DNA of 64,000 nt from positions 213,963-277,962 of the forward strand of contig NZ_KB902362.1 in assembly GCF_000379525.1 (NCBI RefSeq), read 5' to 3'. How positions within the stretch are numbered: the first letter of the stretch is position 1; the number at the start of each line of letters is the position of its first letter. The notes beneath the pieces are model-generated. The model saw only the letters and a program-made list of their open reading frames with translations, was not told where the DNA came from and made no database searches. The stretch is from Lamprocystis purpurea DSM 4197. GTDB taxonomy: Bacteria > Pseudomonadota > Gammaproteobacteria > Chromatiales > Chromatiaceae. A program made the position numbers and the translations under genes. Shown here in pieces: positions 8,471-18,313 of this stretch.

Positions 8471-9657
8471 CCGCGGGCCGCAGCACAGGCCCGACCGGGG
8501 ATGCGCCCCGGCTGCTGCAAGCGCCGCCGCTCGGACTCTATGTTCATCTGCCCTGGTGTCTGCGCAAATGTCCCTACTGCGACTTCAACTCACACGCCGT
8601 GAGCGACGAGCCGCCTTTCGCCGACTATGTCGCCCGGCTCCTCGCCGATCTGGCGCAGGCGTTGTGCGACCATGCGGCACGGCGCCCGTTGCTGAGCATC
8701 TTCATCGGCGGCGGCACCCCCAGTTTGTTTCCGGGGACCGCGATCCAGGCCCTCTTGGATGGCGTGCGTGGGTTGATGGTCCTGACGGCGGATTGCGAGA
8801 TCACCTTGGAGGCCAATCCAGGCGCCGCGGATGCCGCGCGCTTCGCCGCGTATCGCCGCGCGGGTGTGAACCGGCTCTCGATCGGGGTCCAGAGCCTGGA
8901 CGGCGCCATGCTGGCCCGACTCGGCCGCATCCATGACCCGGCCGCCGCGCGCGCGGCGGTTGATGCGGCCCGCGCCGCCGGCTTCGACAACCTGAATCTG
9001 GATCTGATGTTCGCGCTGCCGGACCAGACTCCGGCCGGGGCGCGAGCGGATCTGGATGCGGTGCTGGCGCTGGATCCGGAGCAGGTGTCCTATTACCAGC
9101 TCACACTGGAGCCCAACACCCCCATGCAGGCCGCGCCGCCGGTGCTTCCGGACGCGGATCTGGCCGCTGATCTGGCCGCGGCCGGACGTGAACGGCTGCA
9201 CGAGGCCGGGTACCGGCACTATGAGGTCTCGGCCCATGCCCGACCGGGGCGGGCCTGTCGGCATAACCTGAACTACTGGCGTTTCGGCGACTATCTCGGG
9301 ATCGGCGCCGGTGCCCACGGCAAGCTGACCGACGCCGCCGAGGGTCGCATCTGCCGTACCGCCAAGCGCCGCCACCCGCGGGCCTACCTCGCCGCCGCCC
9401 CGGATGACCTGATCAGCAGCAGGCGGCAACTCAGTCATGAGGACCGGATCAGCGAGTTCGCGCTCAACGCTTTCCGTCTCACCCAGGGATTCGAACGGGG
9501 GTTGTTCGAGTCCACCACCGGGTTGCCCTGGTCGCGGATCGCGTCGGTCGTGGCCGCCGCCGTCGCGGACGGGCTCCTGCGGATGACCGGTGATCGCCTG
9601 GAGCCGACCGCGCTCGGCCGGGATTTCGGCGACAATCTGGTGTCACGTTTCCTGTAG
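8467..9657 (+). CDS. hemW: Heme chaperone HemW (radical SAM family)
   Basis: HemW is related to HemN but binds heme and delivers it to respiratory proteins. The radical SAM cluster motif is CLRKCPYCDF at residues 31-40, with cysteines at 31, 35 and 38; C38 is followed by the DF typical of HemW. GGGTPSLF is the glycine-rich SAM motif, followed by LEANPG and GVQSLD. I chose the ATG at 8467, overlapping the previous stop, giving 396 residues; the frame is open a further 48 bases upstream. The name coproporphyrinogen oxidase is often wrongly given to this family. Confidence 0.92.
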   Translation: MTAGRSTGPTGDAPRLLQAPPLGLYVHLPWCLRKCPYCDFNSHAVSDEPPFADYVARLLADLAQALCDHAARRPLLSIFIGGGTPSLFPGTAIQALLDGVRGLMVLTADCEITLEANPGAADAARFAAYRRAGVNRLSIGVQSLDGAMLARLGRIHDPAAARAAVDAARAAGFDNLNLDLMFALPDQTPAGARADLDAVLALDPEQVSYYQLTLEPNTPMQAAPPVLPDADLAADLAAAGRERLHEAGYRHYEVSAHARPGRACRHNLNYWRFGDYLGIGAGAHGKLTDAAEGRICRTAKRRHPRAYLAAAPDDLISSRRQLSHEDRISEFALNAFRLTQGFERGLFESTTGLPWSRIASVVAAAVADGLLRMTGDRLEPTALGRDFGDNLVSRFL

Positions 9658-9677
9658 GCGTCCAGCGCGATCACCGG

Positions 9678-9710
9678 ATGTAGGGGCGGGTTTGAAACCC
9701 GCCCCTACAT
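9678..9710. repeat. Perfect 16-bp-arm palindrome
   Basis: A perfect inverted repeat with 16-bp arms and a one-base centre (core GGGGCGGGTTT, G, AAACCCGCCCC) lies just after hemW. It looks like a REP-type intergenic element and could also act as a transcript-end hairpin. No T-run follows. Confidence 0.75.
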
Positions 9711-9819
9711 TTGCGAAACCCACATTTATGAAACCCAAGTTGCGGTCAGCGGCTAACGATGATATCGTGCCGCGTTTCCTAGAGTATAAGTGAGCCCGCA
9801 CTGGGCGCAAAAGGGCATC

Positions 9820-10020
9820 ATGAAAGAAGGAATCCACCCGAAATACGCCGACGTCAAGGTCGCCTGCAGTTGCGGCAACGAGTTCGCAACCCGCTCCACG
9901 CTGGGCAAAGACATGCACGTCGAAGTTTGTTCCGCCTGCCACCCCTTCTATACCGGCAAGCAGAAGATCGTCGATACCGCTGGTCGCGTCGACAAGTTCC
10001 GCCGAAAGTACGCGCGCTGA
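9820..10020 (+). CDS. rpmE: 50S ribosomal protein L31 (zinc-binding type)
   Basis: The 66-residue product begins [20 protein letters not shown], the standard L31 N-terminus. Cysteines at 16, 18, 37 and 40 (CSCG and CSACHPF) make this the C+ form that binds zinc. The frame is open 30 bases upstream, but the ATG at 9820 fits the family. It is a single gene between hemW and the convergent mdh. Confidence 0.95.
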   Translation: MKEGIHPKYADVKVACSCGNEFATRSTLGKDMHVEVCSACHPFYTGKQKIVDTAGRVDKFRRKYAR

Positions 10021-10156
10021 TCCTCCCGCGGCGCGCACTCGCGCGCCTCTCAGGCGGCCACTGCGGAAAAATTCATTCGAGATGCTAGTCAATCTGGCAT
10101 CTCTTGCACTGTGTCCGCTCGATAACATCGCCTCGGGCGCCGATTTCGTTATCCAG

Positions 10157-10239
10157 AGCGACGGGCCTGCAGAGCCTCTCATGTGCCACCGCGCTTGGGG
10201 CTCTCCTTAGCCCCAGCCGATAGGTTGTGGCCCGTCGCT
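10157..10239. terminator. Nested inverted repeats at the mdh 3' end
   Basis: AGCGACGGGCC at 10157-10167 pairs perfectly with GGCCCGTCGCT at 10229-10239, which overlaps the mdh stop codon. A smaller hairpin GGGGCT/AGCCCC lies inside at 10197-10214. This may end the mdh transcript or protect its 3' end; there is no convincing T-run. Confidence 0.4.
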
Positions 10240-11224
10240 ACAGCATATGCTTGATCGCCGCTGCCTCGTCGGTCAGTTCCTTGAGTGTGATATCGATCTT
10301 CTCGCGACTGTAGGCGTCGATGTCCAGGCCTTCGATGAGCTTGAAGGATCCGCCCTTGCACTCGCAGGGTTGGCCGAACACGATCCCCGCCGGAATGCCG
10401 TAGGCCCCATGCGACGGAATGCCCATGGTGACCCAGCCATCGGCGCCGAGGACCCAATCGTGCACGTGGTCGATGGCGGCATTGGCCGCCGACGCGGCGG
10501 AGGACAGGCCGCGCGCTTCGATGATGGCGGCGCCGCGCTTGCCGACGGTCGGCAGGAAGACGTCGTTATACCAGGCCTGATCGTTGATCAGGTCTTTGAC
10601 GCTCTCGCCGTTGGACGTGGTGAAGCGGTAGTCGGCAAACATCGTCGGGGAATGGTTGCCCCACACCACCAGTTGCTTCAGGGACGACACATCGCGGCCG
10701 ATCTTGGCGGCGAGCTGCGACAGGGCGCGGTTGTGGTCCAGGCGCAGCATGGCATGGTAGTTGTCGGGGTTGGTGCGGCCGACCTTTTTGGCCGCCGAAG
10801 CGGCGATCAATGCATTGGTATTGCAGGGATTGCCGACCACCAGCACCCGCACGTCTTCCTTGGCGTTCTCGGCAATCGCCTTGCCCTGCACGGTGAAAAT
10901 GGCGCCGTTGGCGCTCAGCAGGTCGGCGCGCTCCATGCCCTTGGTGCGCGGCCGGGCGCCCACCAGCAGGCAGACGTCGGCATCCTTGAAGGCCACATTG
11001 GGGTCATCGGTGGCCGTCATGCCGGCCAGCAGCGGGAAGGCGCAGTCGTCCAACTCCATCATCACGCCTTGCGCGGCCTGCTGCGCCTGCGGCAGGTCAA
11101 GCAATTGCAGGATGACCGGCTGGTCTTTGCCGAGCATTTCGCCGGAGGCGATGCGAAACAGCAGGCTGTAGGCGATCTGGCCGGCGGCGCCGGAAACGGC
11201 AACGCGCATGGGGGCTTTAGACAT
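10238..11224 (-). CDS. mdh: Malate dehydrogenase (NAD-dependent)
   Basis: It interconverts malate and oxaloacetate in the TCA cycle. The 328-residue protein belongs to the cytosolic-type MDH group. The NAD-binding motif is [18 protein letters not shown] near residue 11, substrate arginines are in [16 protein letters not shown], and the catalytic histidine is in [13 protein letters not shown]. The ATG at 11224 has a GGAG seven bases upstream on the minus strand. It is monocistronic and convergent with rpmE. Confidence 0.95.
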   Translation of the reverse strand: MSKAPMRVAVSGAAGQIAYSLLFRIASGEMLGKDQPVILQLLDLPQAQQAAQGVMMELDDCAFPLLAGMTATDDPNVAFKDADVCLLVGARPRTKGMERADLLSANGAIFTVQGKAIAENAKEDVRVLVVGNPCNTNALIAASAAKKVGRTNPDNYHAMLRLDHNRALSQLAAKIGRDVSSLKQLVVWGNHSPTMFADYRFTTSNGESVKDLINDQAWYNDVFLPTVGKRGAAIIEARGLSSAASAANAAIDHVHDWVLGADGWVTMGIPSHGAYGIPAGIVFGQPCECKGGSFKLIEGLDIDAYSREKIDITLKELTDEAAAIKHML

Positions 11225-11296
11225 AGGTCACTCCGGTGGTAATCAGTGTGGTTGAAATGATGCGATGGCGGTTGATCATTGCATCCGAAACTCTAT

Positions 11297-11950
11297 TCAT
11301 TTTATGAGTTCTGTTAATCTTGTCGATTGGCTTGGCGCGTCGCCGTCGCCTGTGCTGAGCAAGCGCTCCAATTCCGCGATGTCGGCCCCCCGCTCGGGGC
11401 GCTCGGTCACCGGGTCGAGCGGCGGGTTGCGTTGCGCGGCGCGCGGCAGCACAATCAGCTCAATCGGCGTGGTTCCGGCTACGAACCGAAACACCGGGTG
11501 GGCGCGGCGCTCGCCCCCACCGTAACGAAAAAGATGTTCGTGCTGCTGCCAGGGAATGCGTTGCTCCATGAGCGCGAACACCACGTCTTCCGAACAGTCC
11601 GCGTGCAGACAGAGTTGCACCCCAGCGTCCACCTGGCCGGACCCCCGCAACACCGGACCGATGAGGCGCGGACTGAAGGAACGGAAGGTACGCATCGCCT
11701 GGAGCGCGTCGGAGCGCAACCGCAGGACATCACGCGCATGAGCATCGCCTTGAAAAAGTCTGCGTTGGGTCAGGAGCGCATTTTGAATCGCCTCCTTGGT
11801 CGGCCAACCGCGGCGATCGATCACGCCGGTGCGCTCGGCGGCTTTGCGCCGTGCCCGATCGAAGTCCGACTCCCCCTGTTCGACCATGATGCGGGCGGCC
11901 TCGTAGGCCATCCGCTCACGCGACGCTTGCGATCGGTCTCGTCCCGCCAT
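11297..11950 (-). CDS. Conserved hypothetical protein
   Basis: I cannot name this protein. With the ATG at 11950 it has 217 residues and starts MAGRDRSQASRERMAYEAAR; the frame is open further upstream but those residues are low-complexity. The N-terminal half (EAARIMVEQGESDFDRARRKAAERTG) resembles uncharacterised gammaproteobacterial proteins often found next to penicillin-binding protein or pilM genes. There is a nucleotidyltransferase-like feel to DAGVQLCLHADCSEDVVFALMEQ, but no complete motif. It is divergent from pilM, so the 11951-12123 interval probably holds both promoters. Confidence 0.7.
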   Translation of the reverse strand: MAGRDRSQASRERMAYEAARIMVEQGESDFDRARRKAAERTGVIDRRGWPTKEAIQNALLTQRRLFQGDAHARDVLRLRSDALQAMRTFRSFSPRLIGPVLRGSGQVDAGVQLCLHADCSEDVVFALMEQRIPWQQHEHLFRYGGGERRAHPVFRFVAGTTPIELIVLPRAAQRNPPLDPVTERPERGADIAELERLLSTGDGDAPSQSTRLTELIK

Positions 11951-12123
11951 CCCGCACCTCGACTGACTCAGACTGGGCTCGCCGCGCTGCCATTGACCCG
12001 AAGGCGCCGACCCGCCGCGCGCGGCGGCGACACCGCGACGGCGCGGTTTGATATATTTCGCAGGAAATCCCGTCATTCTGATGTAGGCTTTACGCGCGCA
12101 CCGCCAGCTTAACAGAGAATCCC

Positions 12124-13197
12124 ATGTTCGGTCTCCGACCTAAGAGCAAGGCCCTGCTGGGCATCGACATCAGCTCGACCGCGATCAAGCTGATCGAGCT
12201 GTCGCACAGCGTCGGGTCGACCACGGCCCTGTATCGCGTCGAGGCCTTCGCCATCGAGCCGCTGCCGAACAACGCGGTGGTGGAAAAGAAGATCGCCGAT
12301 GCCGACGCGGTCGGTCAGTGCATCCAGCGGGCCGTGATGCGCTCCGGCACCAAGACCAAGCGGGCCGCGGTCGCGGTCTCCGGCTCAGCCGTCATCACCA
12401 AGGTGATTTCGATGTCCGCCGCGCTGTCCGACGCGGAGATGGAAACACAAATCCAGTTGGAGGCGGATCAGTACATTCCCTACCCCCTGGAAGAGGTCAA
12501 TATCGATTTCGACGTCCTGGGACGTTCGCAGGCGAGTGCGGACATGGTCGACGTGCTGCTGGCCGCCTCTCGCCGGGAGAACGTGGACGACCGGGTGAGC
12601 GCCCTCGAGACCGCCGGTCTGATTGCCGCTGTCGTCGATGTGGAGGCTTACGCCATCGAGAACGCCTGCGCGCTGATCATGGGCGAACATGGCGACGAGC
12701 GCACGGAGCAGACCATCGCCATCGCCGACGTGGGCGCCTCGACCACCACACTGCATGTCCTCCACGATGGGCAAGTCGTCTACACCCGTGAGCAGAATTT
12801 CGGCGGTCAGCAGTTGACCGACGAGGTACAGCGCCGCTACGGCCTGCCGCGCGATCAGGCCACCCAGAAGATACTCGACGGCGACGTCGCCGAGAATTAC
12901 GACACGGAGGTCCTGGGCCCCTTCAAAGAAGCCCTGGCGCAGCAGATCGGTCGGGCGCTCCAGTTCTTCTACTCGGGAACCACCTTCAGTCGGGTCGATC
13001 AGATCATCCTGGCCGGCGGGGCTGCCGGTATCCGCAAGATCGATGAGCTGGTCGAGGAGCGCCTGGGCCTCCCGACCATCGTGGCGAACCCTTTCACCCA
13101 GATGTCACTCTCGCCTCGGATCAAGGCACAGGAACTCATGCGTGAGGCGCCCGGCATGATGGTTGCGGTTGGTTTGGCCCTGCGAGGATTCGACTGA
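12124..13197 (+). CDS. pilM: Type IV pilus inner-membrane assembly protein PilM
   Basis: PilM is a cytoplasmic actin-like ATPase-fold protein that binds the N-terminus of PilN and links the pilus alignment complex to the motor. The 357 residues include phosphate-binding segments LGIDISSTAIKLIEL (residues 13-27) and IADVGASTTTLHVL, and a third segment ILAGGAAGIRKIDE. It is the first gene of pilMNOPQ. Its stop overlaps the pilN start (TGATGG at 13195). Confidence 0.96.
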   Translation: MFGLRPKSKALLGIDISSTAIKLIELSHSVGSTTALYRVEAFAIEPLPNNAVVEKKIADADAVGQCIQRAVMRSGTKTKRAAVAVSGSAVITKVISMSAALSDAEMETQIQLEADQYIPYPLEEVNIDFDVLGRSQASADMVDVLLAASRRENVDDRVSALETAGLIAAVVDVEAYAIENACALIMGEHGDERTEQTIAIADVGASTTTLHVLHDGQVVYTREQNFGGQQLTDEVQRRYGLPRDQATQKILDGDVAENYDTEVLGPFKEALAQQIGRALQFFYSGTTFSRVDQIILAGGAAGIRKIDELVEERLGLPTIVANPFTQMSLSPRIKAQELMREAPGMMVAVGLALRGFD

Positions 13198-13772
13198 TGG
13201 CACGCATCAATCTCCTTCCCTGGCGCGAGGCTGAACGGCGCCGCCGCCGCCGCGACTTCGCGATCGTTGGCGGGGTGAGCCTGGGGCTGGCGCTGGTCGT
13301 CGCCGCCGCGGTACATTTTCAGATCGAGGTCTTGATCAGCGTCCAACAAGCGAGAAATCAATTCCTCGACGAACAGATCAGCCAACTCAACCGCCAGATC
13401 AAAGAGATTCAGACCTTGGAAGAGACCAAGGCCAATCTCCTGGCGCGCATGAACATCATCCAGCAACTGCAACAGAGCCGCCCGGAGGTCGTCAGACTGT
13501 TTGACGAACTGGTCAATGCCATGCCCGAAGGGGTCTTTCTTACGCGGATGGAACAGACCGGCCGTAGTGTCGTGCTCGAGGGCCGGGCGCAGTCGAATGC
13601 GCGTGTCTCCGCCTTCATGCGCAGTGTCGAGGGGTCCGCCTGGATCGGTAACCCGCGCCTCCTGCTGATCGAGAACAAGGACAAGACCGGCACCGGACTC
13701 AGTCATTTCCGCTTGTCGTTCGACCAGATACAACCGGGCGCCGCGGCCGGCGACGCGGCGAGCCCGACGTGA
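13197..13772 (+). CDS. pilN: Type IV pilus assembly protein PilN
   Basis: PilN is an inner-membrane alignment protein of 191 residues. The cytoplasmic PilM-binding peptide INLLPWRE is at residues 4-11, a membrane helix (VGGVSLGLALVVAAAVHF) follows at about 24-42, then a coiled coil and a ferredoxin-like periplasmic domain. It overlaps pilM by one base. An 81-base gap separates it from pilO, unusually wide for this operon. Confidence 0.95.
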   Translation: MARINLLPWREAERRRRRRDFAIVGGVSLGLALVVAAAVHFQIEVLISVQQARNQFLDEQISQLNRQIKEIQTLEETKANLLARMNIIQQLQQSRPEVVRLFDELVNAMPEGVFLTRMEQTGRSVVLEGRAQSNARVSAFMRSVEGSAWIGNPRLLLIENKDKTGTGLSHFRLSFDQIQPGAAAGDAASPT

Positions 13773-13853
13773 TGTCCTGACTTCGCCGATCCGCCAGTCA
13801 AGACGCAACCAGGCAAGACTCAACCGACTCACCAGAATCCCTAGAATCCTTAC

Positions 13854-14459
13854 ATGGACCTGCGCGCACTCAACGAACTCGACCTGAACAACATCGGCGA
13901 ATGGCCGTCGGCGATCAAGGCGCTCGTGATCCTGATCGGCTGTATCGCCATCGGCGGGGCTGTTTACTATCTGGACACGCAGAACCAGCTCCTGCGCCTG
14001 GATCAGGAGCGCGCCAAGGAACTGGAGTTGCGTCAGACCTTCGAGACCAAGCAACGCAAGGCCGCCAATCTCGATGCCTACCGGCAGCAGCTCGAAGAGA
14101 TGAAAGAATCCTTCGGCGCCATGCTGCGCCAACTTCCGGACAAGACCGAGGTTGCCGCGCTGCTGGTCGATGTCTCGCAGACCGGACTGGCCGCGGGGCT
14201 GGAGTTCGAGCTGTTTCAACCCGAGGGAGAGCAATCGAAGGACTTCTACGCGGAACTGCCGATCAACATCCGCGTCACCGGCCATTATCACGAGTTCGGC
14301 CGCTTCATTAGCGGTCTCGCCGCCCTGCCGCGCATCGTGACCATCCATGACGTGAAGATTTCCAATCCTGGGGGCGAGCGGGGAACGGCGGACGCCAAGC
14401 TGTTGCTGCAGGCCCAAGTCAAGACCTATCGGTATCTGGACGAGGCGGCGACCAAATGA
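13854..14459 (+). CDS. pilO: Type IV pilus assembly protein PilO
   Basis: PilO is a 201-residue inner-membrane protein that heterodimerises with PilN. It has a short cytoplasmic N-terminus, a membrane helix (IKALVILIGCIAIGGAVYYL, about 19-38), a coiled coil rich in Gln and Glu, and a periplasmic domain with the family segment LPDKTEVAALLVDVSQTGL. Its stop overlaps the pilP ATG by four bases (ATGA at 14456). Confidence 0.95.
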   Translation: MDLRALNELDLNNIGEWPSAIKALVILIGCIAIGGAVYYLDTQNQLLRLDQERAKELELRQTFETKQRKAANLDAYRQQLEEMKESFGAMLRQLPDKTEVAALLVDVSQTGLAAGLEFELFQPEGEQSKDFYAELPINIRVTGHYHEFGRFISGLAALPRIVTIHDVKISNPGGERGTADAKLLLQAQVKTYRYLDEAATK

Positions 14460-15061
14460 CAGCGCCTGCGCACTTTCCGCGACGAGTTCTTGCGGTGCTC
14501 CCGACCGCGGGCGGCGCCCGCTCTCGCGGGTCCCGGCGTGCCTGGCTTCTGCGGCGACTCATTCCCGTGCTATTGTCGGTGCTGTTCGCGGGCTGCGGCG
14601 GGGCGGACAAGAGTGATCTGGAGGACTATGTCCAGAAGGTCAAGGCGCGTGATCCGGGTCCGATCGAGCCGCTCCCGGACATCAAGCAGATCAACACCTT
14701 CGTCTATGAGCCCGCCGATCGACGGGACCCCTTCGTGGTGGACGTGCGCGGCGCTGATCAGCCGACCGCCGCGCCCGGAAACAGTCTTGCGCCGGACCCG
14801 CTGCGACGCAAGGAGGAACTGGAGGGGTTCGCGCTCGACGCCTTGCGGATGGTCGGCACCTTGGAACAGAACCAGACCCGGTGGGGCCTGATCCGCGGAC
14901 CGAATGGCATACTGCACCGCGTGCGCGTCGGCAACTACTTGGGGATGAACAATGGTCAGATTATCAACATCAGCGACGAAGCGATCCAATTGACCGAGAT
15001 CGTGTCGGAAGGCCCCGGCGAATGGCGTGAGCGCCAGGCGACGGTCCAGCTCAGCCAGTAA
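14456..15061 (+). CDS. pilP: Type IV pilus lipoprotein PilP
   Basis: PilP connects PilN/PilO to the secretin PilQ. A lipobox LFAGC ends at about residue 47, after the hydrophobic IPVLLSVLFAG; the preceding 30 residues are Arg-rich and longer than usual, so translation could begin further in. The mature part includes DLEDYVQKVKARDPGPIEPLP and the beta-domain with GLIRGPNGILHRVRVGNYLG. The 201-residue length is slightly above the family norm because of that N-terminus. Confidence 0.93.
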   Translation: MTAPAHFPRRVLAVLPTAGGARSRGSRRAWLLRRLIPVLLSVLFAGCGGADKSDLEDYVQKVKARDPGPIEPLPDIKQINTFVYEPADRRDPFVVDVRGADQPTAAPGNSLAPDPLRRKEELEGFALDALRMVGTLEQNQTRWGLIRGPNGILHRVRVGNYLGMNNGQIINISDEAIQLTEIVSEGPGEWRERQATVQLSQ

Positions 15062-15081
15062 CCCGTGGAGGGCAAGCCGCG

Positions 15082-17349
15082 ATGAACAGCCCAGGTCCCG
15101 TGAACGCGTGCCGACGGCCTTGCCATGGACGACCATGCCTGGTCAGTCGGGTCGGATGGCCGACGTGGCTGCTGCTGGTCACGGTGATCCTGATCACCGC
15201 GGCTCCGGCACGGGCGGTCGACCTGCGCGCCGTCGAATTTGCCGCACTCCCCGGCAACCGGGTCGAGATCCAACTGGACTTCTCCGGGCCAGTCGCCGCG
15301 CCCCAGACCTTCGCGACCGAGAATCCGGCGCGCATCGCGCTCGACTTCGACGGCGTCACCAGTAAACTCGACCGCAAGGCCGTCCCGATCGGTGTCGGCG
15401 CAGTGCACAGCCTGGTGGCGGTCGAGGCCAGCAATCGCACGCGCGTCGTGGTCAATCTGAACGACTCGGTGCCCTACGAGGTCAGCGCCAACGGCAATCG
15501 GGTCACTCTGAAAATCAACACCCAAGGCGGTGACTTGGCGCCCCCACCGCCGCCGACCGCGGCGGTGTCCGGGGTCCCGAACACGGCTCCGCCGCGACCG
15601 GCTGCCGGTTCGCGGCGCACGGCCGCGAGCCCGACGCCGTCACCCGCGCGCTCCGCGGGGGCCGGCGGTGCGGTGCGTGACATCGATTTCCGCCGCGGTG
15701 ACGGCGGCGAGGGACGGGTGATCATCAAGCTCCCGAGCGCGCAGACGCGGGTGGCGGTGCGTGAACAGGCCAAGCATGTCTTCGTCGACATCTATGACAG
15801 CACACTCCCGCAGCGTTTATTCCGGCGTCTGGATGTAACCGACTTTGCGACCCCGGTGGTCGCGGTCGAGGCGAAACCGAACGGTCGCAACGTCTTGATC
15901 GATATTCAAACCGGGACCGACTATGACTATCTGGCCTATCAGACCGATGATCTCTTCACCCTGGAGTTCCGCGCCCTGACGCCGGCGGAAAAGGAACAGC
16001 TCGAGAAACAGAAAGTGGTCTACACCGGCGACCGGCTGTCGCTGAACTTCCAGGATATCGAGGTGCGCGCCGTCCTGCAGTTGCTGGCCGATTTCACCGG
16101 ACTCAATCTGGTCGCGAGCGATACAGTACGCGGCAACATCACGCTGCGGCTCAAGAATGTCCCCTGGGACCAGGCGCTGGACATCATCCTCAAGTCCAAG
16201 GGGTTGGCCATGCGGCAGACCGGCAACGTGATCATGGTGGCACCGAGCCAGGAATTGGCGGCCCAGGAGAAGCTGGAACTGGAGTCGCAGAAGCAGATCG
16301 AGGACCTGGCCCCGTTACGGTCGGAATTTATTCAGGTCAACTACGCCAAGGCGCAGGATCTCGCCACGATGCTCAAATCGGAAAAAGGCAATATGCTCAC
16401 GCCGGACCGCGGCACGGTGACGGTGGATGTCCGGACCAACACTCTGTTGGTGCAGGATACAACCGCGAAGCTGGAGGATATCCGCAAGATCGTCGGTCGC
16501 CTCGATATCCCCGTCCGCCAAGTCATGATCGAATCGCGCATCGTGATCGCCAACAATGATTTCTCCCGTGACTTGGGTGTGCGTTTTGGGTACACGCGCT
16601 GGCAGGAAAATGTCAGCGGCCCTCATAAAGGAAAGTTCAATGAGGTTTCCGGCGGCCTCCCCGGCCAATGGCTCGGAACCGCGTCGGTGCACAATGCGCG
16701 CGATCCCGCGCTCGCCGGCGTCGGGACCATGGCGAGTCCCGCCGACACCGTCCCGTTGCTGGTCAGTCTGCCCGCCGTCGACCCGTCCGGCGCCATCAAT
16801 CTGCTGATCGGCAAGGTCGGTTCTTACCTGCTCCAACTGGAGCTCTCGGCCATGCAGCGCGAGGGCCGCGGCGAGATCATTTCCAGCCCCCGGGTCATCA
16901 CCTCCGATGCCAAGCAGGCAACGATCAAGGTCGGTCAGGAGATTCCCTATCAGGAAAGTGCGGGCGGCGGCGGCGGTGCCACGACCACCTCGTTCAAGGA
17001 AGCCTTGCTGCAGCTGGACGTCACGCCGCAGATCACCCCGGACGATCGCATTATCATGGATCTGAAAGTCAACAAAGATAACCCGGACTTTTCGCGCGAG
17101 GTGCTCGGTGTACCCCCGATCGATACCCGTTCGGTGGAGACGACGGTCCTGGTCGACAATGGCGAGACCGTGGTCTTGGGCGGGGTTTACGAACGGAACA
17201 AGACCTTCAACAAGGAGCAGGTGCCCTGGCTTGGTGATGTCCCGGTACTCGGGCGGCTGTTCAAGCGCGAGGCGCGGCAGGACAACAACACCGAACTGCT
17301 GATCTTCGTAACCCCCAAGATCCTGCGGGGAGACATGGTGCGCAATTGA
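15082..17349 (+). CDS. pilQ: Type IV pilus outer-membrane secretin PilQ
   Basis: PilQ forms the outer-membrane gate for the pilus. The 755-residue precursor has a signal helix (LLLVTVILITAAPARA), two AMIN domains that bind peptidoglycan (about 50-150 and 205-300), a Pro/Ala/Ser linker, an STN/N0 domain around LSLNFQDIEVRAVLQLLADF, a secretin N1 region, and the C-terminal secretin domain with IISSPRVITSDAKQA and ETVVLGGVYERN. It ends the pilMNOPQ operon and is followed by aroK, the conserved order in gammaproteobacteria. Confidence 0.96.
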   Translation: MNSPGPVNACRRPCHGRPCLVSRVGWPTWLLLVTVILITAAPARAVDLRAVEFAALPGNRVEIQLDFSGPVAAPQTFATENPARIALDFDGVTSKLDRKAVPIGVGAVHSLVAVEASNRTRVVVNLNDSVPYEVSANGNRVTLKINTQGGDLAPPPPPTAAVSGVPNTAPPRPAAGSRRTAASPTPSPARSAGAGGAVRDIDFRRGDGGEGRVIIKLPSAQTRVAVREQAKHVFVDIYDSTLPQRLFRRLDVTDFATPVVAVEAKPNGRNVLIDIQTGTDYDYLAYQTDDLFTLEFRALTPAEKEQLEKQKVVYTGDRLSLNFQDIEVRAVLQLLADFTGLNLVASDTVRGNITLRLKNVPWDQALDIILKSKGLAMRQTGNVIMVAPSQELAAQEKLELESQKQIEDLAPLRSEFIQVNYAKAQDLATMLKSEKGNMLTPDRGTVTVDVRTNTLLVQDTTAKLEDIRKIVGRLDIPVRQVMIESRIVIANNDFSRDLGVRFGYTRWQENVSGPHKGKFNEVSGGLPGQWLGTASVHNARDPALAGVGTMASPADTVPLLVSLPAVDPSGAINLLIGKVGSYLLQLELSAMQREGRGEIISSPRVITSDAKQATIKVGQEIPYQESAGGGGGATTTSFKEALLQLDVTPQITPDDRIIMDLKVNKDNPDFSREVLGVPPIDTRSVETTVLVDNGETVVLGGVYERNKTFNKEQVPWLGDVPVLGRLFKREARQDNNTELLIFVTPKILRGDMVRN

Positions 17350-17595
17350 CCGCGAAAATCGGCTTGCAAGTGATTGCCGCGGTCGGACGGTAAACACCGC
17401 AGTGATCTTTGCAGCCGTCGGGGTCGCGACGCGGAGTCTGGCGTAAATATTGCCTTGACATACGTTCACAACGCTCGCTTCACGGCCGGACGGACGGCGG
17501 CAAAGCCTGCGGCGGCCGTGGCGCGGGCGTCCTGAATCGCCCGGCATTGCGCTTAAGCCTTGCCCATCGGGTCAAAATCTGGCATATGTGTAGAG

Positions 17596-18120
17596 ATGAT
17601 ACGAGCGCAGAACATTTTCCTCGTGGGCCCCATGGGGGCCGGCAAAAGTACCGTTGGTCGACAGCTCGCGGAATCCTTGTCTTATACCTTCAAGGACAGC
17701 GATCATGAGATCCAGCGACGCACCGGCGTGGACATCTCGACCATCTTCGAATACGAGGGTGAGGAGGGGTTCCGTGCGCGAGAGCGCCAGGTGATCGAGG
17801 ATCTGGTGGCGGAGGAGCGCATCGTGCTTGCCACCGGCGGCGGTGCCGTGCTCAACGCCGATACCCGGCAGAGCCTGGCCGCTCGCGGCGTGGTGATCTA
17901 CCTGCACTGCACCCCGGAGCAACAGCACAGCCGGACCTCCCGCGACCGCGGGCGACCGCTGCTGCAAACCGATGATCCACTGGAGCGGCTGCGCGAGCTC
18001 ATGGAAGAACGCGACCCGCTGTATCGGCAGGTCGCGGATCTCGTCGTCTCCACCGAAAAGCGCGGCACCGCCTCGGTTGTCAAAGAGATCCGCCGCAGGC
18101 TCGAATCGGAAGAAACCTAG
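17596..18120 (+). CDS. aroK: Shikimate kinase I
   Basis: It phosphorylates shikimate at O3 in aromatic amino-acid synthesis. The 174-residue protein has the P-loop GPMGAGKST at 11-19, the substrate-binding DSD in FKDSDHEIQRRTG, the GGG loop in ATGGGAVL, and the lid RDRGRPLLQ. The frame is open to 17560, but the ATG at 17596 (MIRAQNIFLVGPMGAGKS) matches family N-termini. It lies 246 bases after pilQ, so it may have its own promoter; that interval shows no gene. Confidence 0.94.
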   Translation: MIRAQNIFLVGPMGAGKSTVGRQLAESLSYTFKDSDHEIQRRTGVDISTIFEYEGEEGFRARERQVIEDLVAEERIVLATGGGAVLNADTRQSLAARGVVIYLHCTPEQQHSRTSRDRGRPLLQTDDPLERLRELMEERDPLYRQVADLVVSTEKRGTASVVKEIRRRLESEET

Positions 18121-18158
18121 AGCCGACGGGTGCCCTTCTTTGGTCGCGCGGCCACCCT

Positions 18159-18246
18159 GTGGGAGCGGCCTCCGGCCGCGATGGGGCCTCGCAGGTTAAC
18201 CCGCCTCTCACCGTGGCGACCTATCGCGGCCGGAGGCCGCTCCCAC
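18159..18246. repeat. Long inverted repeat (REP/BIME-like) between aroK and aroB
   Basis: Two perfect 24-base arms (GTGGGAGCGGCCTCCGGCC... at 18159-18182 and its complement at 18223-18246) enclose 40 bases. The GTGGGAGCGGCCTCCGGCCGCGA type is a common intergenic palindrome family in gammaproteobacteria. Confidence 0.85.
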
Positions 18247-18313
18247 GGGGGCTTCCCTCTTGACGTAGCGCATTCAGCCGCCCTGAGTCGGCAGTTACGA
18301 CAAACGAACCATC